Shown: positions 45,315 to 54,521, counted from the stretch's first letter. The stretch: 64,000 bases of DNA from Porticoccaceae bacterium (GCA_029238255.1 JAQWGK010000050.1:62001-126000); one strand, 5' to 3'. Notes: generated by a model from the sequence alone, not told the origin. Program-made: numbers and translations.

Positions 45315-45860
45315 CTACTGATCTGCATCAGCGAGCGCGCTGCGCAAATATTTAAGGGCTTCGAGAATATATTTTTCCACCGAACTAACCGAGACCCCCA
45401 TCTGCTTGGCAATCTCTCCATAGGTCAGGCCTTTTGCACGGTTTAGAATAAATGCCTGTCGTGGATTTTGCGGCAAGCCCTCCAGAGAGGCATAGATAAA
45501 CTGAAGTGTCTGCCGGGCCTCCACCTCTCTTTCGAGGGGAATATTTTCAACCATGGCGCTAACTGGAGTAGATCCATCATTGGGGGCTTTTGCGCCCTCT
45601 CGCTCAAGGTAATTTTGGTGTAAGACTTTTCTGCGCAACTGGTCGATAGACATATTGGCAGCAACTTGAAAAAGGAAGGCTTTGGCGTTGGATAATTTAC
45701 TCGGATCGTCCAATGTATAAAGACGAATAAACGCCGCCTGCGCGATATCTTCGGCATCTTCTCGGCTGTTCATGCGACGAGCCAAAAATCGGACCAGCGT
45801 CGTACTGTGCAGATTAATTAAATTTTCGACGAATTCTTTATTATTGTAATTCATACTCAT
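45315..45860 (-). CDS. fecI: ECF RNA polymerase sigma factor, FecI-like
   Basis: The 181-residue protein has sigma-70 region 2 (LVRFLARRMNSREDAEDIAQAAFIRLY, then AFLFQVAANMSIDQLRRK) and region 4 (LPQNPRQAFILNRAKGLTYGEIAKQMGVSVSSVEKYILEAL). The closeness to fecR and an STN receptor marks it as a FecI-type iron-starvation or cell-surface-signalling sigma factor. It should activate the fecR-receptor unit. It is divergent from a hydrolase gene across 79 bases. No Fur box is obvious upstream. Confidence 0.92.
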   Translation of the reverse strand: MSMNYNNKEFVENLINLHSTTLVRFLARRMNSREDAEDIAQAAFIRLYTLDDPSKLSNAKAFLFQVAANMSIDQLRRKVLHQNYLEREGAKAPNDGSTPVSAMVENIPLEREVEARQTLQFIYASLEGLPQNPRQAFILNRAKGLTYGEIAKQMGVSVSSVEKYILEALKYLRSALADADQ

Positions 45861-45939
45861 TCTGACAAGATGTGAGTCTTACGGTTACCAATCACATAAG
45901 TATTTTTAAGGAACTCTAACACAATTTTCGGATAAATCT

Positions 45940-46914
45940 ATGCGCTATGCTCAGTCAGATTATGTGCCGCAAAACATAAAGAGTCTACGGCAAGAATTAC
46001 CGCCATTTAATGCCTGTGCTGTAGCTGATTTAAGCGCCAATTCAGCACTGCGTGACTACCTTAATTTTTATCGCCTGCCGGCCCCAAACAACCGTATAAA
46101 ACTGCTAGCGGGACATCTTTCTGACGGCGATCAACAGACTCATATTATGGCTTGGCAACCAGAAAATGCTGTGGGAACTGCAATTGTGGTTCACGGTTAT
46201 CTCGACCATATTGGGCTTTACCGTAATTTGATTTCTGAACTGCTTCAGCGCCAGCTGAATGTGGTTTGTTTTGATCTTATTGGCCACGGCCTATCTACTG
46301 GCGAACCAGGTTATATTTCCAGTTACGGCGACTATGTCCGCCAACTAAATCAGGTTATTAAAGCTACATCAGAATCCTGCACTGGGCCTCTGCACCCCTT
46401 ACCGCTTCATGGTATCGGCCAGAGTACTGGCGGCGCCATATTATTGAAACAGCTAATTGAACAGAACGATATCAGTAACTATCCCTTCTCCAGCCTCAAC
46501 CTACTGGCACCGTTGGTGCATCCCAATTTATGGAAGTTTAATCGCTGGGCTTTTAAGCTCACCGGCCGGTTTAGAAAAACTCTCAAGAGGGTATTTCGTC
46601 AAAACTCTCACGATCCGGAGTTTTTATATTTTCTCCAGCATCAGGACCCCTTCCAGCCCCATAGACTTCCAAAGGCCTGGATAAGCGCTATGGCCGAGTG
46701 GATTGATGAAATAGAAAACCATTCTGGCAGTGCCTTTCCGGTCAACCTGATTCAGGGGGATGACGACGGGACTCTGGATTGGCAATACAATCTAAAGTTA
46801 CTCAAGGAAAAACTGCCCAATATGCGGCTCTCTATGATTGAAGGCGCTGGACATCATATGGTCAATGAACGGCAAGACTTGCGGGAAAAAATCTTCGCCG
46901 CACTAAAGTTTTAA
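45940..46914 (+). CDS. Alpha/beta hydrolase (serine aminopeptidase S33/lysophospholipase-like)
   Basis: The 324-residue protein has the oxyanion strand (IVVHGYLDHIGLYRNL), the lysophospholipase-like VVCFDLIGHGLSTGEPGYISSY, the nucleophile elbow GIGQSTGG (S162), an acid in the GDDDGTLDW region and His in EGAGHHMVNE. It resembles PldB-type lysophospholipases and monoglyceride lipases. No signal peptide is seen, so it is likely cytoplasmic or membrane-associated. It converges on yciA with 26 bases between. Confidence 0.83.
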   Translation: MRYAQSDYVPQNIKSLRQELPPFNACAVADLSANSALRDYLNFYRLPAPNNRIKLLAGHLSDGDQQTHIMAWQPENAVGTAIVVHGYLDHIGLYRNLISELLQRQLNVVCFDLIGHGLSTGEPGYISSYGDYVRQLNQVIKATSESCTGPLHPLPLHGIGQSTGGAILLKQLIEQNDISNYPFSSLNLLAPLVHPNLWKFNRWAFKLTGRFRKTLKRVFRQNSHDPEFLYFLQHQDPFQPHRLPKAWISAMAEWIDEIENHSGSAFPVNLIQGDDDGTLDWQYNLKLLKEKLPNMRLSMIEGAGHHMVNERQDLREKIFAALKF

Positions 46915-46940
46915 AAAATAAAGTTAACGCATAGACCGGA

Positions 46941-47327
46941 TCAAGCTTCAGGCACTTTTCTTTTGTTGCCCTGATCATCAATAGCCACAAAAATAAACTC
47001 ACCTTCGGTCACTTTGCTGGAATCCATTTGCTGCTCACCGTCGACCCAGGCCTCAATTAATATACGAATTGAACTGGCCCCTACGGCAAGGGTGTGGGCA
47101 TAGCAACCCACCACCGCTCCCACCGGCACTGGATTGAGAAATGACATACTGCTGATGGCCACTGTGGCAACGCGCCCCTTGGCAATTCGGCCGGCCAGAA
47201 TCGCGCCGGCTAAATCCATTTCACTGAGCAGCCAGCCGCCAAAAATATCGCCATTGGCGTTGGTTTCTCGTGGCATGGCAATAGTTTGGGAAATTAACTT
47301 ACCTGCTGGTGTCGACGGGTTTTCCAT
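46941..47327 (-). CDS. yciA: Acyl-CoA thioesterase, YciA family
   Basis: The 128-residue hotdog-fold protein carries the YciA pattern TIAMPRETNANGDIFGGWLLSEMDLAGAI, in which the Asn-Asp pair does catalysis, and then SSMSFLNPVPVGAVVGCYA. It hydrolyses a range of acyl-CoAs and recycles CoA. It is 30 bases downstream of dctM on the same strand, perhaps read through from it, though no metabolic link is evident. Confidence 0.92.
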   Translation of the reverse strand: MENPSTPAGKLISQTIAMPRETNANGDIFGGWLLSEMDLAGAILAGRIAKGRVATVAISSMSFLNPVPVGAVVGCYAHTLAVGASSIRILIEAWVDGEQQMDSSKVTEGEFIFVAIDDQGNKRKVPEA

Positions 47328-47356
47328 AACGCGCTAATCCTTTATATCAATAAACC

Positions 47357-48736
47357 TCAGTTGTAGATAACTGAGGGCAACCAGGTTGCCAGCGCTGGCC
47401 ATAGGGACAGCATCAGCATTAAGAATAGCTGAATAAGAATAAATGGTGCGACCCCGCGATACATATCTGAGGTTTCCACCGAAGCAGGCGCAACTCCGCG
47501 CAAATAAAACAGTGCAAAACCAAAGGGCGGCGTTAAAAAGGAGGTCTGAAGATTGATCGCAATCATAATACCCAGCCACACCGGATCCAGCCCCATTGCC
47601 AGCAGAACCGGGCCCACTATAGGCACCACAACAAAAGTGATCTCAATAAAATCGAGAACAAATCCGAGTAGGAATATAACCACCATCACCAGAATAGTGG
47701 CGCTGAGCACGCCCCCGGGCAATTCAGAGAAGAAATGTTCGACTAACTCTTCACCGCCGAAACCTCGGAAGACCAGAGAAAAAATCGCCGCGCCAATCAG
47801 AATTAAAAACACCATTGAGGTCACTTCCGTGGTGCTTTGAGCAACCTCGCGCAAGCGTGACAATGACAGCTGCCGTTTAAATATAGCCAGAAGAGTGGCA
47901 CCAAAAGCACCGACCGCGGCAGCTTCAGTAGGCGTTGCTGCACCCGTCAAAATTGAACCCAATACCGCCGCAATCAAAAAGATCGGTGGCAGTAAATTGC
48001 GCATCGCCCGAGACAGTCGCTTGGTCGCTGCTGGTTCTTCACCATCTTGCTGATGTTGCGCCTGTTGTAATTGAGGCTTGGCAAACAAAATCACATAGGC
48101 CGAGTAGAGAACGACCAGAATCAGTCCCGGAATAATGGCGCCAACAAACAGGTCGCCAATAGAGACCACCTTGGGGGTAAATATGCCCATATTTAACTGC
48201 GCCTGCTGATAGGCGCTCGAGAGAATATCACCGAGTAAAACCAGAGCAATTGAGGGCGGAATAATTTGTCCCAGAGTCCCAGTGGCGCAAATAATGCCCG
48301 TTGCCTGAGAGGATGAATAGCCACGCTTCAACATAGTCGGCAGTGACATTAAACCCATGGTTACCACTGTGGCACCGACAATACCGGTACTCGCAGCCAG
48401 TAGCGCGCCAACCAAAACCACCGAGATACCGAGCCCGCTGCGAAAACCGCTAAATAGATCCGCCATGCTCTCAAGAAGGTCTTCAGAGAGGCGCGACTTT
48501 TCCAGCATTACCCCCATAAACACAAATAGGGGCACGGCTATAAGCGTGGTATTTTTTACCGTGCCAAACAGACGATTGGGCAGTGCCTGTAAAAAGGACA
48601 TATCAAAATAACCGGTGGCATAGCCGGCAAAGGCAAAAATTAGCGCCGTACCAGAGAGCGACAGAGCTACGGGATAGCCTGCCATTAACGCTAGGCAGAC
48701 AAACAAAAACATTAATAACGGGATGTATTCGGCCAT
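47357..48736 (-). CDS. dctM: TRAP transporter large permease (DctM)
   Basis: The 459-residue membrane protein is the ion-coupled channel subunit of a tripartite ATP-independent periplasmic transporter. It has about 12 helices with family motifs such as ALPNRLFGTVKNTTLIAVPLF, ATGTLGQIIPPSIALVLLGD and TSFLTPPFGFALFYLRG. It starts within the dctQ stop (shared base 48736, TGATG). A long loop (QQAQHQQDGEEPAATKR) is typical of the subfamily with large DctQ subunits. The binding protein DctP is not in the window. Confidence 0.94.
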   Translation of the reverse strand: MAEYIPLLMFLFVCLALMAGYPVALSLSGTALIFAFAGYATGYFDMSFLQALPNRLFGTVKNTTLIAVPLFVFMGVMLEKSRLSEDLLESMADLFSGFRSGLGISVVLVGALLAASTGIVGATVVTMGLMSLPTMLKRGYSSSQATGIICATGTLGQIIPPSIALVLLGDILSSAYQQAQLNMGIFTPKVVSIGDLFVGAIIPGLILVVLYSAYVILFAKPQLQQAQHQQDGEEPAATKRLSRAMRNLLPPIFLIAAVLGSILTGAATPTEAAAVGAFGATLLAIFKRQLSLSRLREVAQSTTEVTSMVFLILIGAAIFSLVFRGFGGEELVEHFFSELPGGVLSATILVMVVIFLLGFVLDFIEITFVVVPIVGPVLLAMGLDPVWLGIMIAINLQTSFLTPPFGFALFYLRGVAPASVETSDMYRGVAPFILIQLFLMLMLSLWPALATWLPSVIYN

Positions 48737-49281
48737 CAGATCATCGGCTCAATATGGTTGGGGATTTTCACCTCTGGTTTGTCGAGAAGTACCAGCAAGT
48801 TTCGCAAGGTCTCAGCAATACCCTGCAATAAAAGTGTTGTCGGCATCAACAAAAGTAACGTCTTTAATAAATAGATGCCCGCAATGCCACTGCTCTCTTC
48901 AGATGTCTCGCCAATCGACCAACTGGCAGCCACGTAGTCCCAAGAGAATATAAAAATAAGCAGGCATACCGGCAACAGAAAGAGGATGCCGCCAAGAAGA
49001 TCGACCAGCGCTTTTTTGCGCGGGGAAAATCCCCGATAGAAAATATCCACTCGCACATGACCGCCACGCTGCAAGGTAAAGGCAATACCCAGCATAAAAA
49101 CGATGCCATGCAGATAGGTAATGGATTCCTGAAGTGCGATTGAGCCACTTTCAAAATAGTAGCGCAGCACCACAATAACCACCGTGAGAATAACCATCAA
49201 TAAAGTTAACCACGAGATCGTTCTGCCAGTAATATCGGTAAAGTAGTCGATACCGCGAATTGTATATTGAAAGATATTCAC
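48736..49281 (-). CDS. dctQ: TRAP transporter small permease (DctQ)
   Basis: The 181-residue protein has four membrane helices with the DctQ pattern (YFESGSIALQESITYLHGIVFMLGIAFTLQRGGHVRVDIFY). It pairs with DctM. The larger size and HVRVD motif suit the mannitol/chloroaromatic or C4-like DctQ branch, but substrate cannot be read from permeases. It is first in dctQM; upstream lies a 139-base spacer and the divergent CLC gene, with no DctP. Confidence 0.92.
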   Translation of the reverse strand: MNIFQYTIRGIDYFTDITGRTISWLTLLMVILTVVIVVLRYYFESGSIALQESITYLHGIVFMLGIAFTLQRGGHVRVDIFYRGFSPRKKALVDLLGGILFLLPVCLLIFIFSWDYVAASWSIGETSEESSGIAGIYLLKTLLLLMPTTLLLQGIAETLRNLLVLLDKPEVKIPNHIEPMI

Positions 49282-49420
49282 CTGATTATCTAAAACCCTG
49301 AATTGGAAACTGGGCTAAGTATAGACTGCTAATCATCAAGTCGGTAGCGAACAGCCAGTAGTTTTATGGCGCTGGTTTTTAGCGGCAATCTTTGACCCTA
49401 TTAAGCTCACTGGCTAAGCT

Positions 49421-51163
49421 GTGAGCGACAAACGTTCTTGTCACTATTATTCAGGCGATTATTTAATGCATAAACTACGCGACGCTTCACTCGAGATCAT
49501 ACTGATTATTTTGGTCGGCGGGCTTATCGGCGCAACCCTTGCCCTGGTCTCAAATCTTTTTGTTATCGGTGTTCAGTGGTTTGAACTGCAGCGCGAAGCC
49601 AGCAGTATTTTTTCCTTTAGCTTTGGTGATCAACAGCTCTCCTTTTCCAGCGTTATTTATCTGTGGTTAGCCGCCGCTATTGTTGTTGCCCTAAAAATCG
49701 CCTTTAAGATTGCACGCTGGGCTGGCCCGGCGGATTCAATCTATGCGGCGCACCAACTCAATGAGCCGCTGGATATTAAAACGGGGCTGGCCTCAACACT
49801 GGCTGCTTTCACCGCGGCCAGTGGTGGCGCTTCGGTGGGTCAGTACGGCCCTCTGGTGCACTTTGGTGCGACCATGGGAATCTGGGTTAAGCGCTTTATT
49901 TCCAGTCGCCTATCTCATGAGGTCTATCTTGGCTGTGGTGTTGCGGCAGCCATTTCCGCTGGATTTAATGCGCCGATCGCCGGAGTAATTTTTGCTCACG
50001 AGGCGATTCTTCGACACTTTTCAGTGCGCACTATTGCGCCAATCACGGTGGCATCAATCTCCGCCAGCGCACTCAGTCATCAGTGGTTCCCCCACTCGAT
50101 TACCTTTGAAATTAGTACGCTTGTTCCCCCTCTTACAGAGATTGTGCCGGTACTCGTGCTGCTGGCGCCCCTGTTTTCATTAATCGCGGTGTGCTTTATG
50201 TGGGCTCTGCGCTACTCGGCTAAAAGCGCGACAAAAATCAATATCTCGCCAGTATTTTTGCCCTTTATTGCTGCGACCATCTGCGGTCTGGTCGGCATTT
50301 GGATTCCACAGATACTCGGACTGGGATTTGCCAGTATTAATAATATGATCGCCGGCGAGTTTGCGCTGTCGCTACTGGTCGCGGTGTTAATTGCAAAACT
50401 GATGATGACGGCACTCTGTATTGGTTTTGGTTTGTTTGGCGGGGTTTTCTCACCCTCACTGTTTATCGGTGTTGCGACTGGTGCGCTGGCGGGGCAGTTA
50501 ATGACCCTATTTGGGTTTGCCGATATCGCCAGCATTATTAGTGTTGCCGGAATGGCCGCGGTTAGCTCGGCAGTCATCGGCGCTCCAGTGACTGCGGTAA
50601 TTATTGTTCTTGAGCTAACCCAATCCTATCCCTATGCGGTCGCAGTTATGGTTTCGGTGATGCTCTGCAGCCTGATCACCAACCGTTTATTTGGCCATTC
50701 ATTTTTTGATCGCCAACTGCTTGATCGCGGCATTGATCTACTTAAGGGTCGTGAAGCCATTGCCCTCCGACAAATTAATGTCGGCGGCTTTAGCGGCCAA
50801 AATTATATTCGCGCCACAGTGCAATCCCTAGGTCAAACCCTCAGTCAGGAGATGCAAGACCGCGAACAGACTGAAGCCTATGTGGTTGACGATGCAAACC
50901 GATTACTGGGAAAAATTTCTCTCTATGGGGCCCTTGAAGCTGGCGACAGTAGTGTTGAACAATTTATGGATAGTCGACCGACTATTCTTTACAGCCACAA
51001 TAGCCTTGACGAGGCGATGCTCAAAGTACGCCAGTTTGTCGGTGAGAGTCTGCCGGTGGTGAATGCGGAAACCGGTGTATTAGAGGGATCGATTACCGAG
51101 GGTGCTCTTTTTCAAGCAGTGACTGATGTGCAAAATCAGGCGCGAACCCTTGAGCGCGCCTGA
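49421..51163 (+). CDS. CLC family chloride channel/transporter with CBS pair, lacking the gating glutamate
   Basis: The 580-residue protein has a CLC membrane domain (about 25-440) and a C-terminal CBS region (about 460-575: YIRATVQSLGQTL, VEQFMDSRPTILYSHNSLDEAML). GGVFSPSLFIG matches the conserved GxFxP motif. The GREGP motif that carries the gating Glu in E. coli ClcA reads GQYGP here (140-144, Tyr142, codon TAC at 49844). The inner-Glu site reads AHEAI (192-196) and the central Tyr site FFD. By eye it should not work as a normal H+/Cl- exchanger. The start is GTG 49421; ATG 49466 is an alternative, and neither has a clear ribosome site. Confidence 0.88.
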   Translation: MSDKRSCHYYSGDYLMHKLRDASLEIILIILVGGLIGATLALVSNLFVIGVQWFELQREASSIFSFSFGDQQLSFSSVIYLWLAAAIVVALKIAFKIARWAGPADSIYAAHQLNEPLDIKTGLASTLAAFTAASGGASVGQYGPLVHFGATMGIWVKRFISSRLSHEVYLGCGVAAAISAGFNAPIAGVIFAHEAILRHFSVRTIAPITVASISASALSHQWFPHSITFEISTLVPPLTEIVPVLVLLAPLFSLIAVCFMWALRYSAKSATKINISPVFLPFIAATICGLVGIWIPQILGLGFASINNMIAGEFALSLLVAVLIAKLMMTALCIGFGLFGGVFSPSLFIGVATGALAGQLMTLFGFADIASIISVAGMAAVSSAVIGAPVTAVIIVLELTQSYPYAVAVMVSVMLCSLITNRLFGHSFFDRQLLDRGIDLLKGREAIALRQINVGGFSGQNYIRATVQSLGQTLSQEMQDREQTEAYVVDDANRLLGKISLYGALEAGDSSVEQFMDSRPTILYSHNSLDEAMLKVRQFVGESLPVVNAETGVLEGSITEGALFQAVTDVQNQARTLERA

Positions 51164-51178
51164 TGTTAAATAAAAGCT

Positions 51179-51212
51179 CAGTCGACCATTTCAATCGACT
51201 ATTTCAGTCGGC
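51179..51212 (+). repeat. 13-bp tandem repeat at the CLC/M48 convergent junction
   Basis: CAGTCGACCATTT (51179-51191), CAATCGACTATTT (51192-51204) and the partial CAGTCGGC (51205-51212). Units one and two match at 11 of 13 positions. The third unit contains the stop codon of the M48 gene (51204-51206, minus strand). Confidence 0.7.
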
Positions 51213-52724
51213 AAGCACAGCCTTTAGCGCTCTAACCCTGTAGTTAACCTGCGCCTCAGGTAGGTAGGCAATTCCGGTATTGATACTGACTGCCGACTTG
51301 GCCTTGAGAACTGCAGGCAACCGAATGGTTTTGCTGGCGCCACCGCCAGACACTTCGACAATAATGCGATCCATTGCCCGCGGACTTGTATTGGCAACTT
51401 TCACCAGCAAGTACCCGCTTCGACTAACAGCAGGAGTTACGGTTAAAAATGTCTGCGGCTGCATCTGTAGTTGCAGTTCCTGCAATTTCTGTCGCGACTG
51501 CACCCCCAGTTCTCCCCCACTTTGAGCGGCCTGCTTAAAATAACTATTGGCCTGATCGTACTGCTTGCCCTGCAGAGATAGTTCGCCGAGATAGTAACTG
51601 GCTGTTGGTGTAGGCAGTAATTCATAGCTGCGACGTAAGTCATTTTCGGCTCTGGTGCGCTGACCACGCTCATAGAGCAACACGCCACGAGCCAAATAGG
51701 GGCTGAAAAAGTCATCGTTTTTCTTGATGGCGGTGGTGTAGGCTTTTTGTGCATTCTCATGCTCTTCAAGCATCTTCCAGGCATGGCCACGGAGCTCCCA
51801 AAAATGCCCTTCATCGGGCTGGTGGGCTACCGCTTTATCAAGATGCTTAATCGCCTCTCGACCCTGCTTTTCAGCCAATGCTTTTTTCGCCGCGGTCTCT
51901 GCCTGATAGGCGGGCGCGTCTTTTTTTAGCTGGGCAATCGCCTGCTGATAGCGGTCACGGTAACGCTCGCCCTTTGAAAAGCTTGCCACTCTGGCTCTGT
52001 TTTCAGTCACTCTTTGGGTTGAGGGTGGGTGACTGGCAAATAAATTATCGAGAAAACCCGCCTTTCGAGATTGGCTTAATTCAACAAATTTTTCCTGCAG
52101 CTCTACCGCCCCCTGCACATCGTAACCGGCCTTGGCCATATAGTTCATACCGTAATGGTCAGATTCCAGCTCATCGTCACGACCGTATTTTGCCATCCAG
52201 GCCGCAGCGCCCATCTGCGATGCCATGCCATAGAGCTGGGCGCCCTCAGTACCCTGAGTAGCTACTCCTAGAGTGACCAAGCCAATATTGGCCAGAGTAC
52301 CTCTGGTCATTTGCGAAGCACCGTGACGGGCTGCCGCATGCACAATTTCATGGCCGAGTACCGCCGCTAATTGCGCCTCATCTTCCAGCAGCAGTAACAG
52401 TCCACGGTTGATGGCAATCTTTCCGCCGGGCAGCGCCCAAGCATTGGGCACATCATTATTTAGCACTACAAATTCGTAGGGCAGGTCCGGGCGATCGCTA
52501 ACCGCAGCCAGCCGTTGGCCAACACCGGCAATATAGGTTTGCAGTGACTGATCCAGATAGTAATCGCCGCCCTGAGACTGGCGGGAGGGGCGGTAGTTTT
52601 TCTCGCCGATGGAAATTTCCTGTTGCGGTGAGACTATTGATAACTCGTTTTTACCCGTGACTGGGTTGACCGAACAGCCACCAATAAAAGCCGGCAATAT
52701 AAGCGCTAACAACCATTTGTTCAT
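51204..52724 (-). CDS. M48 family metallopeptidase with TPR repeats (BepA-like), lipoprotein
   Basis: The 506-residue protein has a lipoprotein-like signal (PAFIGGC, C17), an M48 domain with the zinc motif HEIVH (125-129) and ELESD (about 185-189), then TPR repeats (about 270-400: LDKAVAHQPDEGHFWELRG, ALEKQ-type helices) and a beta-rich C-terminus. BepA (YfgC) assists and degrades outer-membrane proteins such as LptD in the periplasm. The lipid anchor and the added C-terminal domain differ from E. coli BepA. The ATG is preceded by GGAG. Confidence 0.9.
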   Translation of the reverse strand: MNKWLLALILPAFIGGCSVNPVTGKNELSIVSPQQEISIGEKNYRPSRQSQGGDYYLDQSLQTYIAGVGQRLAAVSDRPDLPYEFVVLNNDVPNAWALPGGKIAINRGLLLLLEDEAQLAAVLGHEIVHAAARHGASQMTRGTLANIGLVTLGVATQGTEGAQLYGMASQMGAAAWMAKYGRDDELESDHYGMNYMAKAGYDVQGAVELQEKFVELSQSRKAGFLDNLFASHPPSTQRVTENRARVASFSKGERYRDRYQQAIAQLKKDAPAYQAETAAKKALAEKQGREAIKHLDKAVAHQPDEGHFWELRGHAWKMLEEHENAQKAYTTAIKKNDDFFSPYLARGVLLYERGQRTRAENDLRRSYELLPTPTASYYLGELSLQGKQYDQANSYFKQAAQSGGELGVQSRQKLQELQLQMQPQTFLTVTPAVSRSGYLLVKVANTSPRAMDRIIVEVSGGGASKTIRLPAVLKAKSAVSINTGIAYLPEAQVNYRVRALKAVLAD

Positions 52725-52829
52725 TCCATGTCTCCATTTTTACTGCAGTCTATTCTGCACTCTTCTCTACACTCTACTTTGAACAGTTTTCGCAATGAAT
52801 CTGCTTATCGCGCAGTCTGCGTAAGTTGA

Positions 52830-52835
52830 TATAAT
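52830..52835 (+). promoter_or_regulatory. Candidate -10 element of yaaA
   Basis: A perfect TATAAT lies 48 bases before the yaaA ATG. No good -35 sits at the right distance (the best is a weak TATCGC 18 bases upstream), so an activator such as OxyR could be needed; that last point is a guess from YaaA's peroxide role. Confidence 0.35.
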
Positions 52836-52882
52836 AACAGCACTAAATTCATACTATTTCCACTAAATGACGCAATATACCT

Positions 52883-53650
52883 ATGCTTATTGTTATCTCG
52901 CCAGCCAAAAAACTCGACTACGCAAGCTCGGTTAATGCACCTTTGACCACTCAGCCGGAGCTGCTGGACCATGCACAGGAACTCTTGCACGGACTAAAAG
53001 CTTTAGCTCCGCAGGATGTCTCCTCGCTGATGAGTCTTAGCGATAAGCTCGGCGCGTTAAACTTCGAGCGCTTTCAGGAGTGGCAAACCCCCTTTACTGC
53101 CGACAATGCACGGCCGGCAGTATTGGCCTTTAAAGGCGATGTCTATCAGGGTCTCGACGCTGAGAGTATGAGCGATGAAGATCTGCGCTGGGCTCAGGAT
53201 CATCTGCGAATTCTCTCTGGCCTCTATGGCTTGCTGCGCCCCTTAGATCTGATGCAGGCCTACCGTCTGGAAATGGGGACCAAATTCGCCAACCCTCGCG
53301 GTGCCGATCTCTATCAATTCTGGGGCGATATTATTACTGACGAACTCAATAAAGCAGAATTAAAAACAGAGCCCTCGGTGATGGTGAATCTGGCTTCCAA
53401 TGAGTACTTTAAGTCGGTACATAAAAAAGATATTAGCGCGCGAATTATCACACCGGTATTTATGGATAAAAAGAACGACAAATATAAAATTATCAGCTTT
53501 TATGCCAAGAAGGCCCGCGGTCTGATGAGCAGCTATATTATTAGAAACCGCATTACGGAGGTTGAGCAGATTAAAGATTTTGATACGGACGGCTATAGCT
53601 ACAATGCCGCCCTTAGCGAAGCTGATCAGTGGGTGTTTGTTCGCGACTAG
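52883..53650 (+). CDS. yaaA: YaaA peroxide-stress protein
   Basis: The 255-residue protein has the YaaA/DUF328 pattern: MLIVISPAKKLDY at the start, LSDKLGALNFERFQEW, AFKGDVYQGLDA, ILSGLYGLLRPLDLMQAYRLEMGT and NLASNEYFKSV. In E. coli YaaA is part of the OxyR regulon and lowers free iron under peroxide stress. It converges on ubiA with 7 bases between the stops. Confidence 0.95.
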   Translation: MLIVISPAKKLDYASSVNAPLTTQPELLDHAQELLHGLKALAPQDVSSLMSLSDKLGALNFERFQEWQTPFTADNARPAVLAFKGDVYQGLDAESMSDEDLRWAQDHLRILSGLYGLLRPLDLMQAYRLEMGTKFANPRGADLYQFWGDIITDELNKAELKTEPSVMVNLASNEYFKSVHKKDISARIITPVFMDKKNDKYKIISFYAKKARGLMSSYIIRNRITEVEQIKDFDTDGYSYNAALSEADQWVFVRD

Positions 53651-53657
53651 CGCCCTG

Positions 53658-54521
53658 TCAGGCGATTAAATAATCGGCCGCCAGTCCAATAAAAATAACC
53701 ATCCCGACCCGATGATTACTCAGAAAGGCGACAAAACAGGCCTCTCGGTCTCGGCCGCGACTGATAATATGCTGATTGATAAAGTAGGCCGCAGCCACCG
53801 CTAAGGCTACAAAATATGCCGCACCACGATCAAATAAAACCCCCGCCCAAATTAACAGCGCCAATACCGCAACCTGCAAAAGACCAATAATCAACAGATC
53901 GTATTTGCCAAACAGTATGGCCGTGGATTTGATGCCTATCTGCAAATCATCGTTGCGATCAACCATGGCGTAATAGGTATCGAAAGCAATGGTCCAGAAA
54001 ACCACTGCGCCAAATACAGCCCACAACTCAATGGGTAATCCATTGGTTTCGGCGGCAAATGCCATCGGCGTTGACCAGGCCCAGGCAATACCCAACCCCA
54101 GCTGGGGAAGGTGAGTGAAGCGCTTTAGAAAGGGATAGAGCGCAGCCACCGCCGCACCACCAAAGGCCAAAGTAATGGTTAGCTGATTGGTTAACAGCAC
54201 CAATCCAAGGGCCACAGCCATCAGCCCAAAAAATAACTTCAATGCTGCGCTGGCAGTTACCTCTCCTGCAGGAATCGGCCGGTTTTTAGTTCGCTCCACA
54301 GAGCCGTCCACATGGCGGTCGGCATAGTCATTAATCACACAGCCCGCGGCTCGCATCACAACAACTCCAAGCGTAAAAATAATCAGGTTGCTCAAATCGG
54401 GATGGCCTTCACTGGCAAACCAAAGGGCCCACAGAGTTGGCCATAGCAGTAAATAAGTGCCTATAGGTCGGTCGAGGCGCATCAGGCGCAGCCAGCGATT
54501 ATTTTTCAGCGAGTTAGTCAT
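53658..54521 (-). CDS. ubiA: 4-hydroxybenzoate octaprenyltransferase
   Basis: UbiA attaches the polyprenyl chain to 4-hydroxybenzoate at the inner membrane. The 287-residue protein has eight to nine helices and both aspartate motifs: NDYADRHVD (64-72) with KNRPIPAGEV, and DTYYAMVDRNDD (about 180-191) followed by IGIKSTAILFG. It overlaps the end of ubiC by 8 bases, the standard ubiC-ubiA operon. Confidence 0.97.
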   Translation of the reverse strand: MTNSLKNNRWLRLMRLDRPIGTYLLLWPTLWALWFASEGHPDLSNLIIFTLGVVVMRAAGCVINDYADRHVDGSVERTKNRPIPAGEVTASAALKLFFGLMAVALGLVLLTNQLTITLAFGGAAVAALYPFLKRFTHLPQLGLGIAWAWSTPMAFAAETNGLPIELWAVFGAVVFWTIAFDTYYAMVDRNDDLQIGIKSTAILFGKYDLLIIGLLQVAVLALLIWAGVLFDRGAAYFVALAVAAAYFINQHIISRGRDREACFVAFLSNHRVGMVIFIGLAADYLIA

